A DNA stretch of 59,080 nucleotides from Pseudomonadota bacterium (lineage in GTDB: Bacteria > Myxococcota_A > Polyangia > Fen-1088): NCBI GenBank assembly GCA_023438785.1, contig JAEXQJ010000336.1:1-59080 (forward strand), written 5' to 3'. The translations under genes and the position numbers were made by a program. Shown in pieces: positions 46,201 through 59,080 of the stretch. Positions within the stretch are counted from its first letter, which is position 1. Every line of letters starts with the position of its first letter. The notes beneath the pieces were generated by a model. The model worked only from the letters and a program-made list of their open reading frames with translations, was not told where the DNA came from and ran no database searches.

Positions 46201-47826
46201 ATGACGAAGCGTGATGTGAAGCCGATCCGCGGGCCCGTGCCCCGACACAAAGAAGACGACCAGGTCGTCTACATCGACAAGGACTCCGCGCCGCGGATCA
46301 TCTTCTCGGGCACCGAGCTGTTCTCTGAAGACCTGCCCATCGGCACGCGGGTGATCTACGCCAAGCCTCCGCTGGAGGGGCTGGCCAACCCGGGCGCGGC
46401 CGTGCGCTACGCCCTCAATCATCCGCTCGACATGGATCCGCTCTATGCCCTGCTCGCGCCGGGCATGCGCGTGACCATCGCCGTGGACGACATCAGCCTG
46501 CCGCTGCCGCCCATGGCCCTGCCGGACATCCGGCAGACCATCCTCGAAATCCTCATCGAGATGCTCGACGCGAACGGCGTGGACGACGTGCACATCATCG
46601 TCGCCAACTGCCTGCACCGGCGCATGACCGATGCGGAGATCAAGCGCATGGTGGGCAAGAAGGTCTTCAACGCCTTCCATCCCGACCGGCTGTACAACCA
46701 CGACGCCGAGGATCCGGAGGGCCTGGTTCACCTGGGCAAAACCGACCACGGCGAGCCGCTCAACCTCAACCGCCGCGCGGTGGAGAGCGACCTGGTCATC
46801 TATGTGAACATCAACCTGGTGCCCATGGACGGCGGTCACAAGTCGGTGGCCGTGGGTTTGTGCGACTACGAGAGCGTGCGCGTCCACCACAGCCCCGACA
46901 CCATCGCCAAGTGCGATAGCTACATGGATCCGCCGCGCTCCGAGATGAACACCAAGATCGTTCGCCAGGGCAGGCTGGTCGAACAGCACCTCAAGGTGTT
47001 CCACATCGAGACGTCCATCAACAACCGCATGTTCGCCAACCCCACGGCCTTCCTGGGGCACAACGAAGACGACTTCAGCGAGGTGGATCGCCTGAAGTTC
47101 GAGGGCATGCGTTGGGCTTTGTCCAAGCTGCCCGAGACCGGGCGACGCAAGCTCTTCGAGCAGATCCCCTCGCCGTATCAGATGACGTCGTGCTACGCGG
47201 GCAAGGCCGATCCGGTGCACGAGCGCATCGTGGCTAAGGGCTTCGAGCAGTACATGGTCAAGGTCAAGGGGCAGAGTGACATCGTCATCTTCCCCGTGCC
47301 CTACGTCTCGCCCTACAACATCAACTCCATCCTCAATCCCATCCTGTTGCAGGTCATGGGCCTGGGTTACTTCCACAATTTCTATCGGGGCAAGCCGGTG
47401 CTGCGAAAGGGTGGCGCGCTCATCCTGTGTCACCCTGGCCACGACGACTTCGACCACGCCTTCCACCCCAGCTACATCGAGTTCTTCAACCGTCTGCTGC
47501 CCGAGACGCGCGACTCGATGAAGCTGCAGCACAAGTACGAAGAGGAATTCGCGCGAAACCCCAGCTACGTCGAGATGTACCGACGCGGGCACGCCTACCA
47601 CGGCGCGCACCCGTTCTTCATGTGGTACTGGGGCGAGAACGGACGCAACCACGTGGGCAAGGTCATCCTGGCCGGCGCCAAGAACGCGCACGTGCCCGCC
47701 ATCTTGGGCTGGGACCGGGCTGAGTCGCTGACCGAGGCCATCGCCATGGCGCGTTCGTTCGTGGGACCTTCGGCGTCCATGACCCTGATGAAGTGGCCGC
47801 CCATCGTCATGGCTGACGTGGAGTAG
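46201..47826 (+). CDS. LarA-like (lactate racemase domain) protein
   Basis: A 541-aa protein resembling the nickel-pincer enzyme LarA and its relatives. Candidate conserved points are the acid pair in AVDDISLPLPP (D96/D97), His139 in CLHRRMTDAE, His167 in YNHDAED, and Lys214 in GGHKSVAVGL, the likely pincer-binding Lys. LarA homologues racemise or epimerise various 2-hydroxyacids. Larger than LarA (about 425 aa), with extra C-terminal sequence. It lies between the HAD phosphatase and the ElbD-like enzyme, which implies a lipid head-group or backbone step. No lar maturation genes are in the window. Confidence 0.75.
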   Translation: MTKRDVKPIRGPVPRHKEDDQVVYIDKDSAPRIIFSGTELFSEDLPIGTRVIYAKPPLEGLANPGAAVRYALNHPLDMDPLYALLAPGMRVTIAVDDISLPLPPMALPDIRQTILEILIEMLDANGVDDVHIIVANCLHRRMTDAEIKRMVGKKVFNAFHPDRLYNHDAEDPEGLVHLGKTDHGEPLNLNRRAVESDLVIYVNINLVPMDGGHKSVAVGLCDYESVRVHHSPDTIAKCDSYMDPPRSEMNTKIVRQGRLVEQHLKVFHIETSINNRMFANPTAFLGHNEDDFSEVDRLKFEGMRWALSKLPETGRRKLFEQIPSPYQMTSCYAGKADPVHERIVAKGFEQYMVKVKGQSDIVIFPVPYVSPYNINSILNPILLQVMGLGYFHNFYRGKPVLRKGGALILCHPGHDDFDHAFHPSYIEFFNRLLPETRDSMKLQHKYEEEFARNPSYVEMYRRGHAYHGAHPFFMWYWGENGRNHVGKVILAGAKNAHVPAILGWDRAESLTEAIAMARSFVGPSASMTLMKWPPIVMADVE

Positions 47827-47837
47827 GTCGCGAAGCG

Positions 47838-52303
<4,466 letters not shown>

Positions 52304-52307
<4 letters not shown>

Positions 52308-53314
52308 GCCGCGTTCTGGTCACCGGCGCGCCTGGGTTCTTGGGGACGCCGCTGGTCCAGCAGATCTGCACGCGCGTCGAGCCGTCGCGCGTGCGCGTCC
52401 TGTCTCTTGGGCCGTCGCCCGAGTTGACCGAAATGGGCGTCGAGGTGCAGACGGGGTCTATCCTCACGCCGGCCAACGTGGCGCGCGCGCTGGAGGGCGT
52501 GACCCACGTCTATCACCTGGCGGGCATGGTCTCGCGCAAGCCGTCCGACGCGCACAAGATGTTCCAGCTACACGTGCAGGGGACGCGCATCCTGTGCGAA
52601 GAGGCGCTCAAGACCGACGTGCGCCGCATCCTCATGGCCTCCACCAGCGGCACCATTGCCATCTCCAAGCGCGCCGACGACATGCCCGACGAGGATTCGT
52701 CCCCGCCCCTCGAGCTGATCACGCGGTGGCCGTACTACTCGTCCAAGCTGTATCAGGAGCGCACGGCGCGGCTTCTGTGCGGCGACAAGATCGAGCTCGT
52801 GATGGTCAACCCCAGTCTGCTGCTCGGGCCGGGCGACGTGCGCATCGGCTCGACGCGCGACGTGGTGTCGTTCTTGTCGGGGGACGTGAAGATCGTTCCC
52901 TCGGGCGGTCTCAACTTCGTGGATGCACGTGACGTGGCGGCCATCATGCCGGTGGCCATGGAGAAGGGGCGTCCTGGCGAGCGCTATCTGCTCGGCGGTC
53001 ACAACATGAGCTTCGCCGAGTACTTCGATCGCATCGAGCGCGTGAGCAAGGACTACCACCCGCGCCTCAAGGCCCCCGGGCGCTGGCCCACGGCCGCTGC
53101 CAAGGCGCAAGCCGCGCTCTTCCGCGCCTTGGGACGAACGCCGCCCATCGAGCCCGCCGCCGCGGATCAGGCCGCTCACTTCTGGTACTTCGACGGCGCC
53201 AAGGCGCGCCGCGAACTGGGCTTCGCGCCGCGCGAAGCCACCGAGACGTTTTTCGACACCATTCAGTGGATTCGCGAGAACGTGCTCGGCGCGAGCGCCT
53301 TCAGCAAGAAATAG
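52304..53314 (+). CDS. NAD-dependent epimerase/dehydratase family (extended SDR)
   Basis: A 336-aa extended short-chain dehydrogenase. NAD-binding GAPGFLG is at the N-terminus, and YYSSK supplies the catalytic Tyr and Lys. The pattern (FVDARDVA, YLLGGHN) resembles 3-beta-hydroxysteroid or dihydroflavonol reductase-like enzymes. GGGAGGT lies before the ATG, which overlaps the ElbD-like stop (ATGA). In the operon it probably oxidises or reduces a lipid intermediate; the substrate is unknown. Confidence 0.88.
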
Positions 53315-53430
53315 CCGAGCACCGCGAATCCGGAGAACCCGCAAAGCAGCCGATGCGTGTCGGCCGGGGCTCCTGCTTCTCGCCCCAGTCCGCCTGGCCC
53401 TCCGTGCGCTCCTCGGTACAGAATCCCCAG

Positions 53431-54552
53431 ATGAACGTCGACCTCTACCGCCCTCTCTTTCCGGCCAGCCGCCACCTTCACTACCTCAATCATGCCGGTG
53501 TCTCGCCTTCGTCTACGCGTGTGCGGGATGAGGTTCGCAGATGGACTGACGACCTGGTGGAAAACGGCGTGCTCAATATCGAGGCGTGGATCCGGCGCGA
53601 GCGCGAGGTGCGCGCCACGGCGGCTCGCCTGATCGGTGCGCGGCCCGAGGAGATCGCCTTCGTCCGCAACACCTCGCACGGCATCGCCACCTTCGCGGAA
53701 GGGTTGAATTGGCAAGCGGGCGACGAGGTCGCGTTGTGCCTCAGTGAGGAATACCCGTCCAATCTCTATCCCTGGATGCACCTCGAGAGTCGAGGTGTGG
53801 TCCTGCGGCCCATCGAATCGCGGCTGGGCGGTGTGACGCCCGAGGCGGCCGCAGCCGCGTTGACGTCGCGCACGCGCGTGCTGTCGGTCAGCTCTGTGCA
53901 GTTCGCTACCGGGGCACGCACGGATCTGCAGGCGCTGGGACAGCTGTGCCGCGCGCGTGGCGTGCTCTTCTGCGTGGACGGCATCCAGAGCCTGGGCGCC
54001 TTCCCCCTGGACGTGGAACGGGCCCACATCGATTTCCTGTCCTCGGACAGCCACAAGTGGCAGTTGGGGTTGCCCGGGATCGGCTTCGCGTACGTGCGAC
54101 AGAGCGTGCTGCCGCTGCTGCGACCGCCCGCCGTGGGTTGGAAGAGCATCCGGCACCCCTTGGACTTCGACAGCCGTCGGCTGGATCTCCGCGACGACGC
54201 GGCCAAGCTGGAAGAGGGCACGCCCAATCACCTGGGCATCTTCGGCATGGGTGCGGCGCTGGATCTGCTCCTCGAGGTGGGCATCGCGCCCATCGCCGCG
54301 CACATCACGGACTGGCTGGAGGTCCTGGCGCGCGAATTGGCGACACTTGGTTGCGATCCCCGGCCAGGGCTTGCCCTGCGCGCCGGAATCCTCACCTTCG
54401 CACCGCCGCGTGAGAGCGGGGAGACTTTCATGGCCCGCGCCGAGAAGGCGGGCGTGGTCCTGTCGCTGCGCCGCGGTCGCGTGCGCGTATCCCCGCATTT
54501 CTACACGGGGCAGGCCGAAATGGACGCGCTGCTCGGACTACTGCGTGCCTGA
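53431..54552 (+). CDS. class V aminotransferase (cysteine desulfurase-like)
   Basis: A 373-aa PLP enzyme. N-terminal YLNHAGVSPSS, the Asp in VDGIQSLGAFPLD, and the PLP Lys in SSDSHKWQLG are present. The active-site Cys loop typical of IscS/NifS is not seen, so transamination, kynureninase-like or epimerising chemistry is equally possible. It begins 116 bp after the epimerase gene, so co-transcription with the lipid operon is uncertain. No clear ribosome-binding site precedes ATG at 53431. Confidence 0.85.
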   Translation: MNVDLYRPLFPASRHLHYLNHAGVSPSSTRVRDEVRRWTDDLVENGVLNIEAWIRREREVRATAARLIGARPEEIAFVRNTSHGIATFAEGLNWQAGDEVALCLSEEYPSNLYPWMHLESRGVVLRPIESRLGGVTPEAAAAALTSRTRVLSVSSVQFATGARTDLQALGQLCRARGVLFCVDGIQSLGAFPLDVERAHIDFLSSDSHKWQLGLPGIGFAYVRQSVLPLLRPPAVGWKSIRHPLDFDSRRLDLRDDAAKLEEGTPNHLGIFGMGAALDLLLEVGIAPIAAHITDWLEVLARELATLGCDPRPGLALRAGILTFAPPRESGETFMARAEKAGVVLSLRRGRVRVSPHFYTGQAEMDALLGLLRA

Positions 54553-54605
54553 CGGCTCCTGATCGAAATCCGCGTGTGCGGTCGGGCGGTGGCCGTGAAG
54601 CTGCT

Positions 54606-55028
54606 TCACTGTCTGTAGAGGCCCTGTGGCGTCTGCACCACGTTTTCCCCGGGCTGGAAGGGCGGGTACCCCTGGTAACGGAAGATCTGCCAGGAGCCGT
54701 CTTGAAACTGAACGCACACGTCGTAGAAGCGGCGTTCCGAGCCGCCCTGGCTGACCGCAGCGCCCACCGCCGCGCCGCCCACGGCACCGACGACGGCTCC
54801 TGGCCCGCGACCGCCACCCAGGATGCTGCCGATGATGGCGCCCGCAACCGCGCCGCCCGCGGGGTTGCCCTGCTGCTGCTGAACGTATTCACGGATCCAG
54901 GTCACGTGACCGTAGCGGGCCCAGTTCTGCTGTGGCTCGCTCCAGGTGGTCGACGTGGTCCTGGTCGTCACACAACCAGGTCCGAGGGCCAGCAGGACGC
55001 CGAGTGAGAAGAAACGCAGGGCTTTCAT
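54606..55028 (-). CDS. glycine-zipper lipoprotein
   Basis: A 140-aa protein with a lipoprotein signal (ALGPGC). A Thr-rich stretch and a Gln run (QQQQ) lead to a glycine-zipper block (GGAVAGAIIGSILGGG, GAVVGAVGGAAVGAA) of the SlyB/OsmB/17-kDa antigen type. Such domains insert in the outer membrane as a hairpin. The C-terminal part is aromatic and Gln-rich. GGAGGTT precedes the ATG. Envelope integrity is the general role of the family. Confidence 0.85.
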   Translation of the reverse strand: MKALRFFSLGVLLALGPGCVTTRTTSTTWSEPQQNWARYGHVTWIREYVQQQQGNPAGGAVAGAIIGSILGGGRGPGAVVGAVGGAAVGAAVSQGGSERRFYDVCVQFQDGSWQIFRYQGYPPFQPGENVVQTPQGLYRQ

Positions 55029-55144
55029 CTTGAACCTCCGCTTGGGGGCAAGCAGTCATTCTACTCGTAGCATGGAGCGGGCCACGCGGCTTGGCGAGTT
55101 CCCCAAGCGTTGCTTTTGCCGGGTCCGCGAGCGAGCATAGCGTC

Positions 55145-55660
55145 ATGCTGCGTGCCTGGGTCTTCGCGTTCGTCCTCCTGGCTCCTTGGGCCGCGGCGGC
55201 TGCTCGGCCGCGGGTGGCCGTTCAGCCCTTCACGGGGCCCTCGCCCGAGAAGGAGCAGGTCCGCCGGATCGTGGCGCGCATCGTGGCCCGGCACGGGTTT
55301 CGCGTGCTGACCTCGATTCCTGCCGTGTCGGGCACGGGTCAGTACCCGCAGCTGGCCCGCGACAAGGAGGTGAAGGCCTTCATCGTGGCCGACACGGATG
55401 TGCGCGGTCAGCGCGTCCTCGCCACGTTCCTGGTCTGGCAGGGGCTGGATGGCTCCGTGGTGGGGCGGTGGGAACTGGCGACATCGAAGAAGAAGTTGGC
55501 CCAAACCATGGGCAAGCAATTCTGGAAGCGACTGGGCCCGGCGATGGAGAAGGCCCTAGCGCCACCTTCGACTCGCCTGCCGCCCGCTCCGACCATGCGC
55601 ATAGACGCCAGCTCACCCCACGACGGTGAGCTGCGCGCCCGCCCTATCGGCGCGCGCTGA
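55145..55660 (+). CDS. secreted hypothetical protein
   Basis: A 171-aa protein with a signal peptide (FAFVLLAPWAAAAA) followed by RPRVAVQPFTG, then an alpha/beta pattern. The opening resembles periplasmic TolB-amino-terminal or CsgG-like domains (VAVxPF), but no family can be assigned. ATG at 55145 begins the signal. It is divergent from the glycine-zipper gene and convergent with the Lys/Ala-rich gene. Confidence 0.65.
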   Translation: MLRAWVFAFVLLAPWAAAAARPRVAVQPFTGPSPEKEQVRRIVARIVARHGFRVLTSIPAVSGTGQYPQLARDKEVKAFIVADTDVRGQRVLATFLVWQGLDGSVVGRWELATSKKKLAQTMGKQFWKRLGPAMEKALAPPSTRLPPAPTMRIDASSPHDGELRARPIGAR

Positions 55661-55709
55661 GCTTCAGCCTTGCGGAGCCCTTGGACAAAGTCAGCTCGCT
55701 GGCCTTGTC

Positions 55710-55756
55710 GAGAGGCTCAGCCTCTCGGGCGTCACCGCCAGCCTAGGCCGGCGGTG
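55710..55756. terminator. two tandem stem-loops between convergent genes
   Basis: GAGAGGC/GCCTCTC (55710-55716 and 55720-55726) form a tight hairpin with a 3-base loop. CACCGCC/GGCGGTG (55733-55739 and 55750-55756) form a second, whose 10-base loop contains the palindrome GCCTAGGC. No T-tract follows. Bidirectional termination is inferred from the convergent genes. Confidence 0.45.
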
Positions 55757-55771
55757 CGCCTGGAATGCGAC

Positions 55772-56164
55772 TTACTCGCAGCCCTTCTTGCCCGGCTTCT
55801 TGCAGCAGTCGAGCTCCTTCTTGGCGGCGGCCGTCTTGTCCTTGGCGGCCTTCACATCTTCCTTGGCCTTGTCCTTGAGCGGCTTCTCGCACTCCTTCTT
55901 CTCCTTGCCCTTCTTGTCGGCGCAGCTGGAGAGGTCGGCCTTGGCAACATCCTTCTCGGCCTTCTTGGCCTCGTCGTAGGCCGTCTGCTTGGCCGAGCAG
56001 TCGGGCTTCTCAGCCTTCTCTGCGGCGGGCTTCTCAGCCTTCTCTGCGGCGGGTTTCTCGGCGGCCGGAGCGGGGGCGGCCGGAGCGGCGGGCTTGGTCT
56101 GGGCCACGGCGAGGCTCAGCGGGAGAACTGCGGAGATTGCGAGCACCATGAACATACGCTTCAT
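55772..56164 (-). CDS. secreted Lys/Ala/Glu-rich low-complexity protein
   Basis: A 130-aa protein with a signal peptide (ISAVLPLSLAVAQ). The mature part is Pro/Ala-rich, with tandem AAEKAEKP units near residues 37-53, then highly charged helices and six Cys (CSAKQ, SSCADK, ECEKP, DCCKKPG, GCE). AAGGAGGAA precedes the ATG. The coding bias is clearly non-random. No family is recognised; periplasmic cation or nucleic acid binding is only a guess. Confidence 0.65.
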   Translation of the reverse strand: MKRMFMVLAISAVLPLSLAVAQTKPAAPAAPAPAAEKPAAEKAEKPAAEKAEKPDCSAKQTAYDEAKKAEKDVAKADLSSCADKKGKEKKECEKPLKDKAKEDVKAAKDKTAAAKKELDCCKKPGKKGCE

Positions 56165-56407
56165 CGGAAATTCCTCCTTAGCCTTGTGCAGGACTGAAAA
56201 ACCGGCCGCATCATACAGGCGATCCGGAAAACTACTAGTTTCCTTCCGTCAGCGGGGCTCGCCGTATCCGGACGACCACAGTGTCGTGAATGCCCAGCAC
56301 AGCCGCGGCGACCCGTGATGACCAGCGCTCGGCGACCTCGCGGACTTTGCGCGTCCGAGCCCGCTGGCCTGGCCTTTGCGGAGGCGACCGGCGGAAGGAG
56401 ATCGGCC

Positions 56408-57274
56408 ATGAGACCCGTACTGCTTGTCCTCGTTGCGGCTTCAATCCCGCTTTCCGCGTGTGAATTCGACGACTGCGACCGGTGCACGTCTGGTCCTTGC
56501 CCGTCCGCCAGCCGGGGGACCCCCAGCACCTCGCTCGGCACCAGCTCCCAAACCGGCGTGCGGACCAATTTGGACGCGGGGACGGCCATCCACCGATCCG
56601 ATGGAGGGACCAGCCCCGACGAACGGTCGGTCGACGCGGAGGCCGCGGATGGAGCCCTGGAGCCGACCGACACGGATGCCGGGCTGTTGACCGACGCGGG
56701 GCTGTTGACCGATGCGGCCAGCGACGCCCACTGCGATGTGGGCGGCTGCGGGATCCCGGCTGTTCCGCTCTGTCGATTCAACAACGAGTGCGGCGCCAAC
56801 GGCCGCTGTGTCAACGGAGGCTGCCAGCGGTCATGCAGCAGCGACAACGTGTGTGGCACGGGTCAGAGCTGCCAGTCCGGCTTCTGCCAGGACGTGCCCA
56901 CGACCGGGGGCCAGTGCGTGTACGGCCGTGACTGCGCCAGCAGCGCGGCCTGCATCAACGGGTTCTGCCATGGCTCCTGCTCCGTCGACGCGGACTGTCC
57001 CCGGGCCGCGGATCGGTGTGTGAGCGGCCTGTGCCAGCCTGATTTGCGCCCCACGCCCCAGTGCACCTCCAGCGCGTCGTGCTTGGCGGGGGCCTCGTGT
57101 GTCGATGCGGTATGTCGCACTCTCTGCCAAACCGATGCGCAGTGTGGACCGGACTGTTCGGGCACCGTGTGTTGGCGCGGCTACTGCGTACGCCCGCAGG
57201 AACTGGCGCCCGAGTGCAGCCGCGATGTGGAGTGCGGGACGGGCCGGAGCTGCGTAGACGCCCTGTGCCGCTGA
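56408..57274 (+). CDS. Cys-rich repeat lipoprotein
   Basis: A 288-aa lipoprotein (signal ending LSAC). Residues 20-115 are an Asp/Ser/Thr-rich linker that includes a LLTDAG direct repeat. From 120 on there are repeating Cys modules of the form C-x5-C-x6-C-x4-C (NECGANGRCVNGGCQ, DCASSAACINGFCHG, SASCLAGASCVDAVC), a Dickkopf/EB-like pattern frequent in myxobacterial surface proteins. AAGGAG precedes the ATG. Adhesion or display on the outer membrane is inferred. Confidence 0.8.
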   Translation: MRPVLLVLVAASIPLSACEFDDCDRCTSGPCPSASRGTPSTSLGTSSQTGVRTNLDAGTAIHRSDGGTSPDERSVDAEAADGALEPTDTDAGLLTDAGLLTDAASDAHCDVGGCGIPAVPLCRFNNECGANGRCVNGGCQRSCSSDNVCGTGQSCQSGFCQDVPTTGGQCVYGRDCASSAACINGFCHGSCSVDADCPRAADRCVSGLCQPDLRPTPQCTSSASCLAGASCVDAVCRTLCQTDAQCGPDCSGTVCWRGYCVRPQELAPECSRDVECGTGRSCVDALCR

Positions 57275-57323
57275 CCGAGACGCGGACGCTGCTGCCTTGC
57301 CCGCGGCGGCGGGCTCTGCCAGC

Positions 57324-58760
57324 ATGCCGAGCATGCGCAAGGTGAAGATCGTCTGCACGCTCGGCCCGGCGACGGCGGGGGTTGCCCGGTTGGTCGAGAT
57401 GATGGAGGCGGGCATGGATGTGGCCCGCCTCAATTTCTCCCACGGTGACCACGAGACCCACCGCAAGGCCTTCGAGGAGGTGCGCGCGGCGGCCCGCCAG
57501 GTGCGACGACCGATCACCGTGTTCGCGGATCTGTGCGGGCCCAAGATTCGCGTGGGCAGAATGCAGAACGGGGGCGTGTCGCTGGACAAGGGCAGGCTCA
57601 TCACCCTGACCACGAGCGACGTCCTCGGGACGAGCGAGCGCGTGAGCCACACCTACCTGCCGCTGGCGCGTGACGTGAAGCCCGGCGATCCCATTCTGCT
57701 CGACGACGGTCTGCTGCAGTTGTGCGTGGAGGAGATCAAAGGCGGCGACGTGGTTTGCCGGGTGGTGGACGGCGGCGTGCTGAAGGACAAGAAGGGCATG
57801 AATCTGCCCGGATCCAAACTGTCGGTCCCGGCGCTCACCGAGAAGGACAAGCAGGACATCGCCTTCGGCCGTCAATTGGGCGTGGACTGGTTCGCCCTGT
57901 CCTTCGTGCGCTCGCCCGAGGACGTGGTGGAGGCCAAGCAGTTGGCCGGGGATACGCCCATCATCGCCAAGGTCGAGAAGCCGGAGGCGGTGACCCGGCT
58001 CGACGAGATCCTCAACGCCAGCGACGCGGTGATGGTGGCGCGTGGCGATCTGGGCGTCGAGGCAGGCCACGAGAAGGTACCGCTCATCCAGAAGCGCATC
58101 CTGCGTGACATCAAGTTGCGCGCCAAGCCGGCCATCACGGCCACCCAGATGCTGGACTCGATGATCAAGAACCCGCGCCCCACGCGCGCCGAGGTGTCCG
58201 ACGTGGCCAACGCGGTCCTCGACGGCACGGACGCGGTCATGCTCTCGGCCGAGACATCGGTGGGCGACTACCCCGTGGAGGCGGTCAAGACCTTGGCCCG
58301 CATCATCGAGGAGATCGAATCGAGCGAGCACTACCGCAAGCTGTGGAAGGAGCGGCCCGAGGTGACCGAGCGGACCTTCTCCAGCTCCATCGCCGACGCG
58401 GCGGCGGAGATCGCCGAGGATCTGCATCTGGCGGCCATCGCCGTGTACACGGAGAGCGGGCGTTCGGCCTCGTTGCTGTCGGCCCAGCGGCCGTTGGCCA
58501 ACATCGTGGCATTCTCGCGCCATGAACACGTGCTCAATCGCCTGGGCCTTCTGTGGGGCGTGCGGCCGCTGCATGGTGAATGGGTGAGCGGGGTGAAAAG
58601 CGTGGTCGAGCAGGCCGAGCGCGAGTTGCTGGAGCACGAGCTGGCTCGCCCGTGGGATCAGATCGTCGTCACGTTCGGCATGGTCTTCGGCGACCAACCG
58701 TTTCAGACCAACATGCTCACGCTTCACCGCCTACGGGGACCTGAGCTGGTCAGGGTGTGA
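57324..58760 (+). CDS. pyk: pyruvate kinase
   Basis: A 478-aa enzyme making pyruvate and ATP from phosphoenolpyruvate. Landmarks: KIVCTLGPAT at the N-terminus, NFSHGDHE, the signature with catalytic Lys IIAKVEKPEA, MVARGDLGVE, and the C-terminal allosteric domain with AVYTESGRSA. ATG at 57324 is used; ATG at 57333 (MRKVKIV) is an equally good start, and neither has a clear ribosome-binding site. No other glycolytic genes are nearby. Confidence 0.95.
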   Translation: MPSMRKVKIVCTLGPATAGVARLVEMMEAGMDVARLNFSHGDHETHRKAFEEVRAAARQVRRPITVFADLCGPKIRVGRMQNGGVSLDKGRLITLTTSDVLGTSERVSHTYLPLARDVKPGDPILLDDGLLQLCVEEIKGGDVVCRVVDGGVLKDKKGMNLPGSKLSVPALTEKDKQDIAFGRQLGVDWFALSFVRSPEDVVEAKQLAGDTPIIAKVEKPEAVTRLDEILNASDAVMVARGDLGVEAGHEKVPLIQKRILRDIKLRAKPAITATQMLDSMIKNPRPTRAEVSDVANAVLDGTDAVMLSAETSVGDYPVEAVKTLARIIEEIESSEHYRKLWKERPEVTERTFSSSIADAAAEIAEDLHLAAIAVYTESGRSASLLSAQRPLANIVAFSRHEHVLNRLGLLWGVRPLHGEWVSGVKSVVEQAERELLEHELARPWDQIVVTFGMVFGDQPFQTNMLTLHRLRGPELVRV

Positions 58761-58762
58761 CG

Positions 58763-59080
58763 TCAACGCAGCTTCACACTCAGCTCATAGGCCCCACCCG
58801 CGCCCGGCGAGTCCACGACCAGGACGTAGCGGCCGGGCGTGACCGGGATGCGCAGCGAGGGGGCACCGGCCGCCTCGCAGGCCCGGGGATCGTCGGCCGA
58901 CAGGAGGCGAAGGGCCACGCCCTCGGCGCGGGTCAGCGCGGCCTCCAGCATGCCGCTGGCATCGACGGTGAGGAGGTAGGCGATCTCGGGGCCGGGCAGA
59001 CCGGCGTCGTTGCAGTTGTAGTGGGCATCGCGGCCCGCCGGGGCGCTGCGCGTGTCGGCCGTGTGGACGAAGGGGAACGA
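58763..59080 (-). CDS. C-terminal part of a secreted protein with a PPC-like domain (5' end off the window)
   Basis: An open frame enters from the right edge and stops at 58763; 105 codons are visible. The text (FVHTADT, DAHYNCNDAG, PEIAYLLTVDASG, TPGRYVLVVDSPG, YELSVKLR) has the alternating strand pattern of bacterial pre-peptidase C-terminal or similar beta-sandwich domains that end secreted hydrolases. The catalytic part, if any, lies beyond the window. It converges on pyruvate kinase with a 2-bp gap. Confidence 0.65.
   Translation of the reverse strand, partial: SFPFVHTADTRSAPAGRDAHYNCNDAGLPGPEIAYLLTVDASGMLEAALTRAEGVALRLLSADDPRACEAAGAPSLRIPVTPGRYVLVVDSPGAGGAYELSVKLR

Noticed and set aside
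56640..56715. Short direct repeat in the lipoprotein gene (LLTDAG twice)
   Set aside because: A simple in-frame duplication inside a low-complexity linker; no sign of a mobile or regulatory element.

Overview
The window is high-GC DNA whose gene content points to a myxobacterium-like deltaproteobacterium (Myxococcota or relatives). The evidence is a PfaA-type PUFA synthase, an MglB/MglA polarity pair, an ElbD-like ether-lipid gene set, an EF-G of the spirochaete/planctomycete/deltaproteobacterial type, many Cys-rich or Asp-rich lipoproteins, and secreted glycosidases. Its complete trimeric [FeFe]-hydrogenase operon also points to a fermentative or facultatively anaerobic life. No rRNA, tRNA, CRISPR array, insertion sequence or prophage was seen. 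Nearly all DNA is coding; only two gaps exceed 300 bp.

Layout. 1-2864 (-): 5' part of a PfaA-like KS-AT synthase running off the left edge. 3094-3546: nucleotidyltransferase-fold protein. 3547-13185 (+): a redox/H2 module of Rex, a Rex-type operator, a receiver protein, HydC, HydB, HydA, a hydrogenase-like iron-sulfur sensor fused to a histidine kinase, a second receiver and a receiver-PAS-kinase hybrid. 13189-24846: mixed envelope and secretion genes (acyltransferase, Fe-alcohol dehydrogenase, zinc-ribbon and TM2 proteins, lipoprotein, PilZ protein, GH3, phosphatase, radical SAM, GH18). 24895-30990 (-): ClpB, DnaJ/CbpA and Lon. 31055-37487 (+): an XPB helicase/Bax1 nuclease pair, then dnaX, ybaB, recR, mglB and mglA. 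37508-42205 (-): lrgB/lrgA, a membrane subtilase, and a single open frame fusing a DNA adenine methylase to an ATP:cob(I)alamin adenosyltransferase. 42252-44939 (+): FKBP lipoprotein and EF-G, followed by a terminator. 45525-53314 (+): HAD phosphatase, LarA-like protein, a 1489-aa FAR-AMP ligase-ACP-PlsC enzyme (ElbD-like) and an epimerase, together a probable ether-lipid operon. 53431-59080: class V aminotransferase, small envelope proteins, pyruvate kinase and a partial secreted protein.

How parts fit together. Rex would sense NADH/NAD+ and gate the NADH-linked hydrogenase; the fused sensor kinase and receivers look like a second, H2- or redox-responsive layer encoded in the same transcription unit. 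ClpB, DnaJ and Lon form a protein quality-control operon. XPB-Bax1 is an archaeal-type repair pair placed before core replication/repair genes, which run on into the MglBA polarity switch. The lipid operon has the activities needed to activate, reduce and transfer fatty acyl chains. The most unusual items are the Dam-adenosyltransferase fusion, the hydrogenase-like sensor kinase, the XPB-Bax1 pair, the LarA homologue in the lipid operon, and a duplicated 3' end of mglA on the far side of lrgBA.
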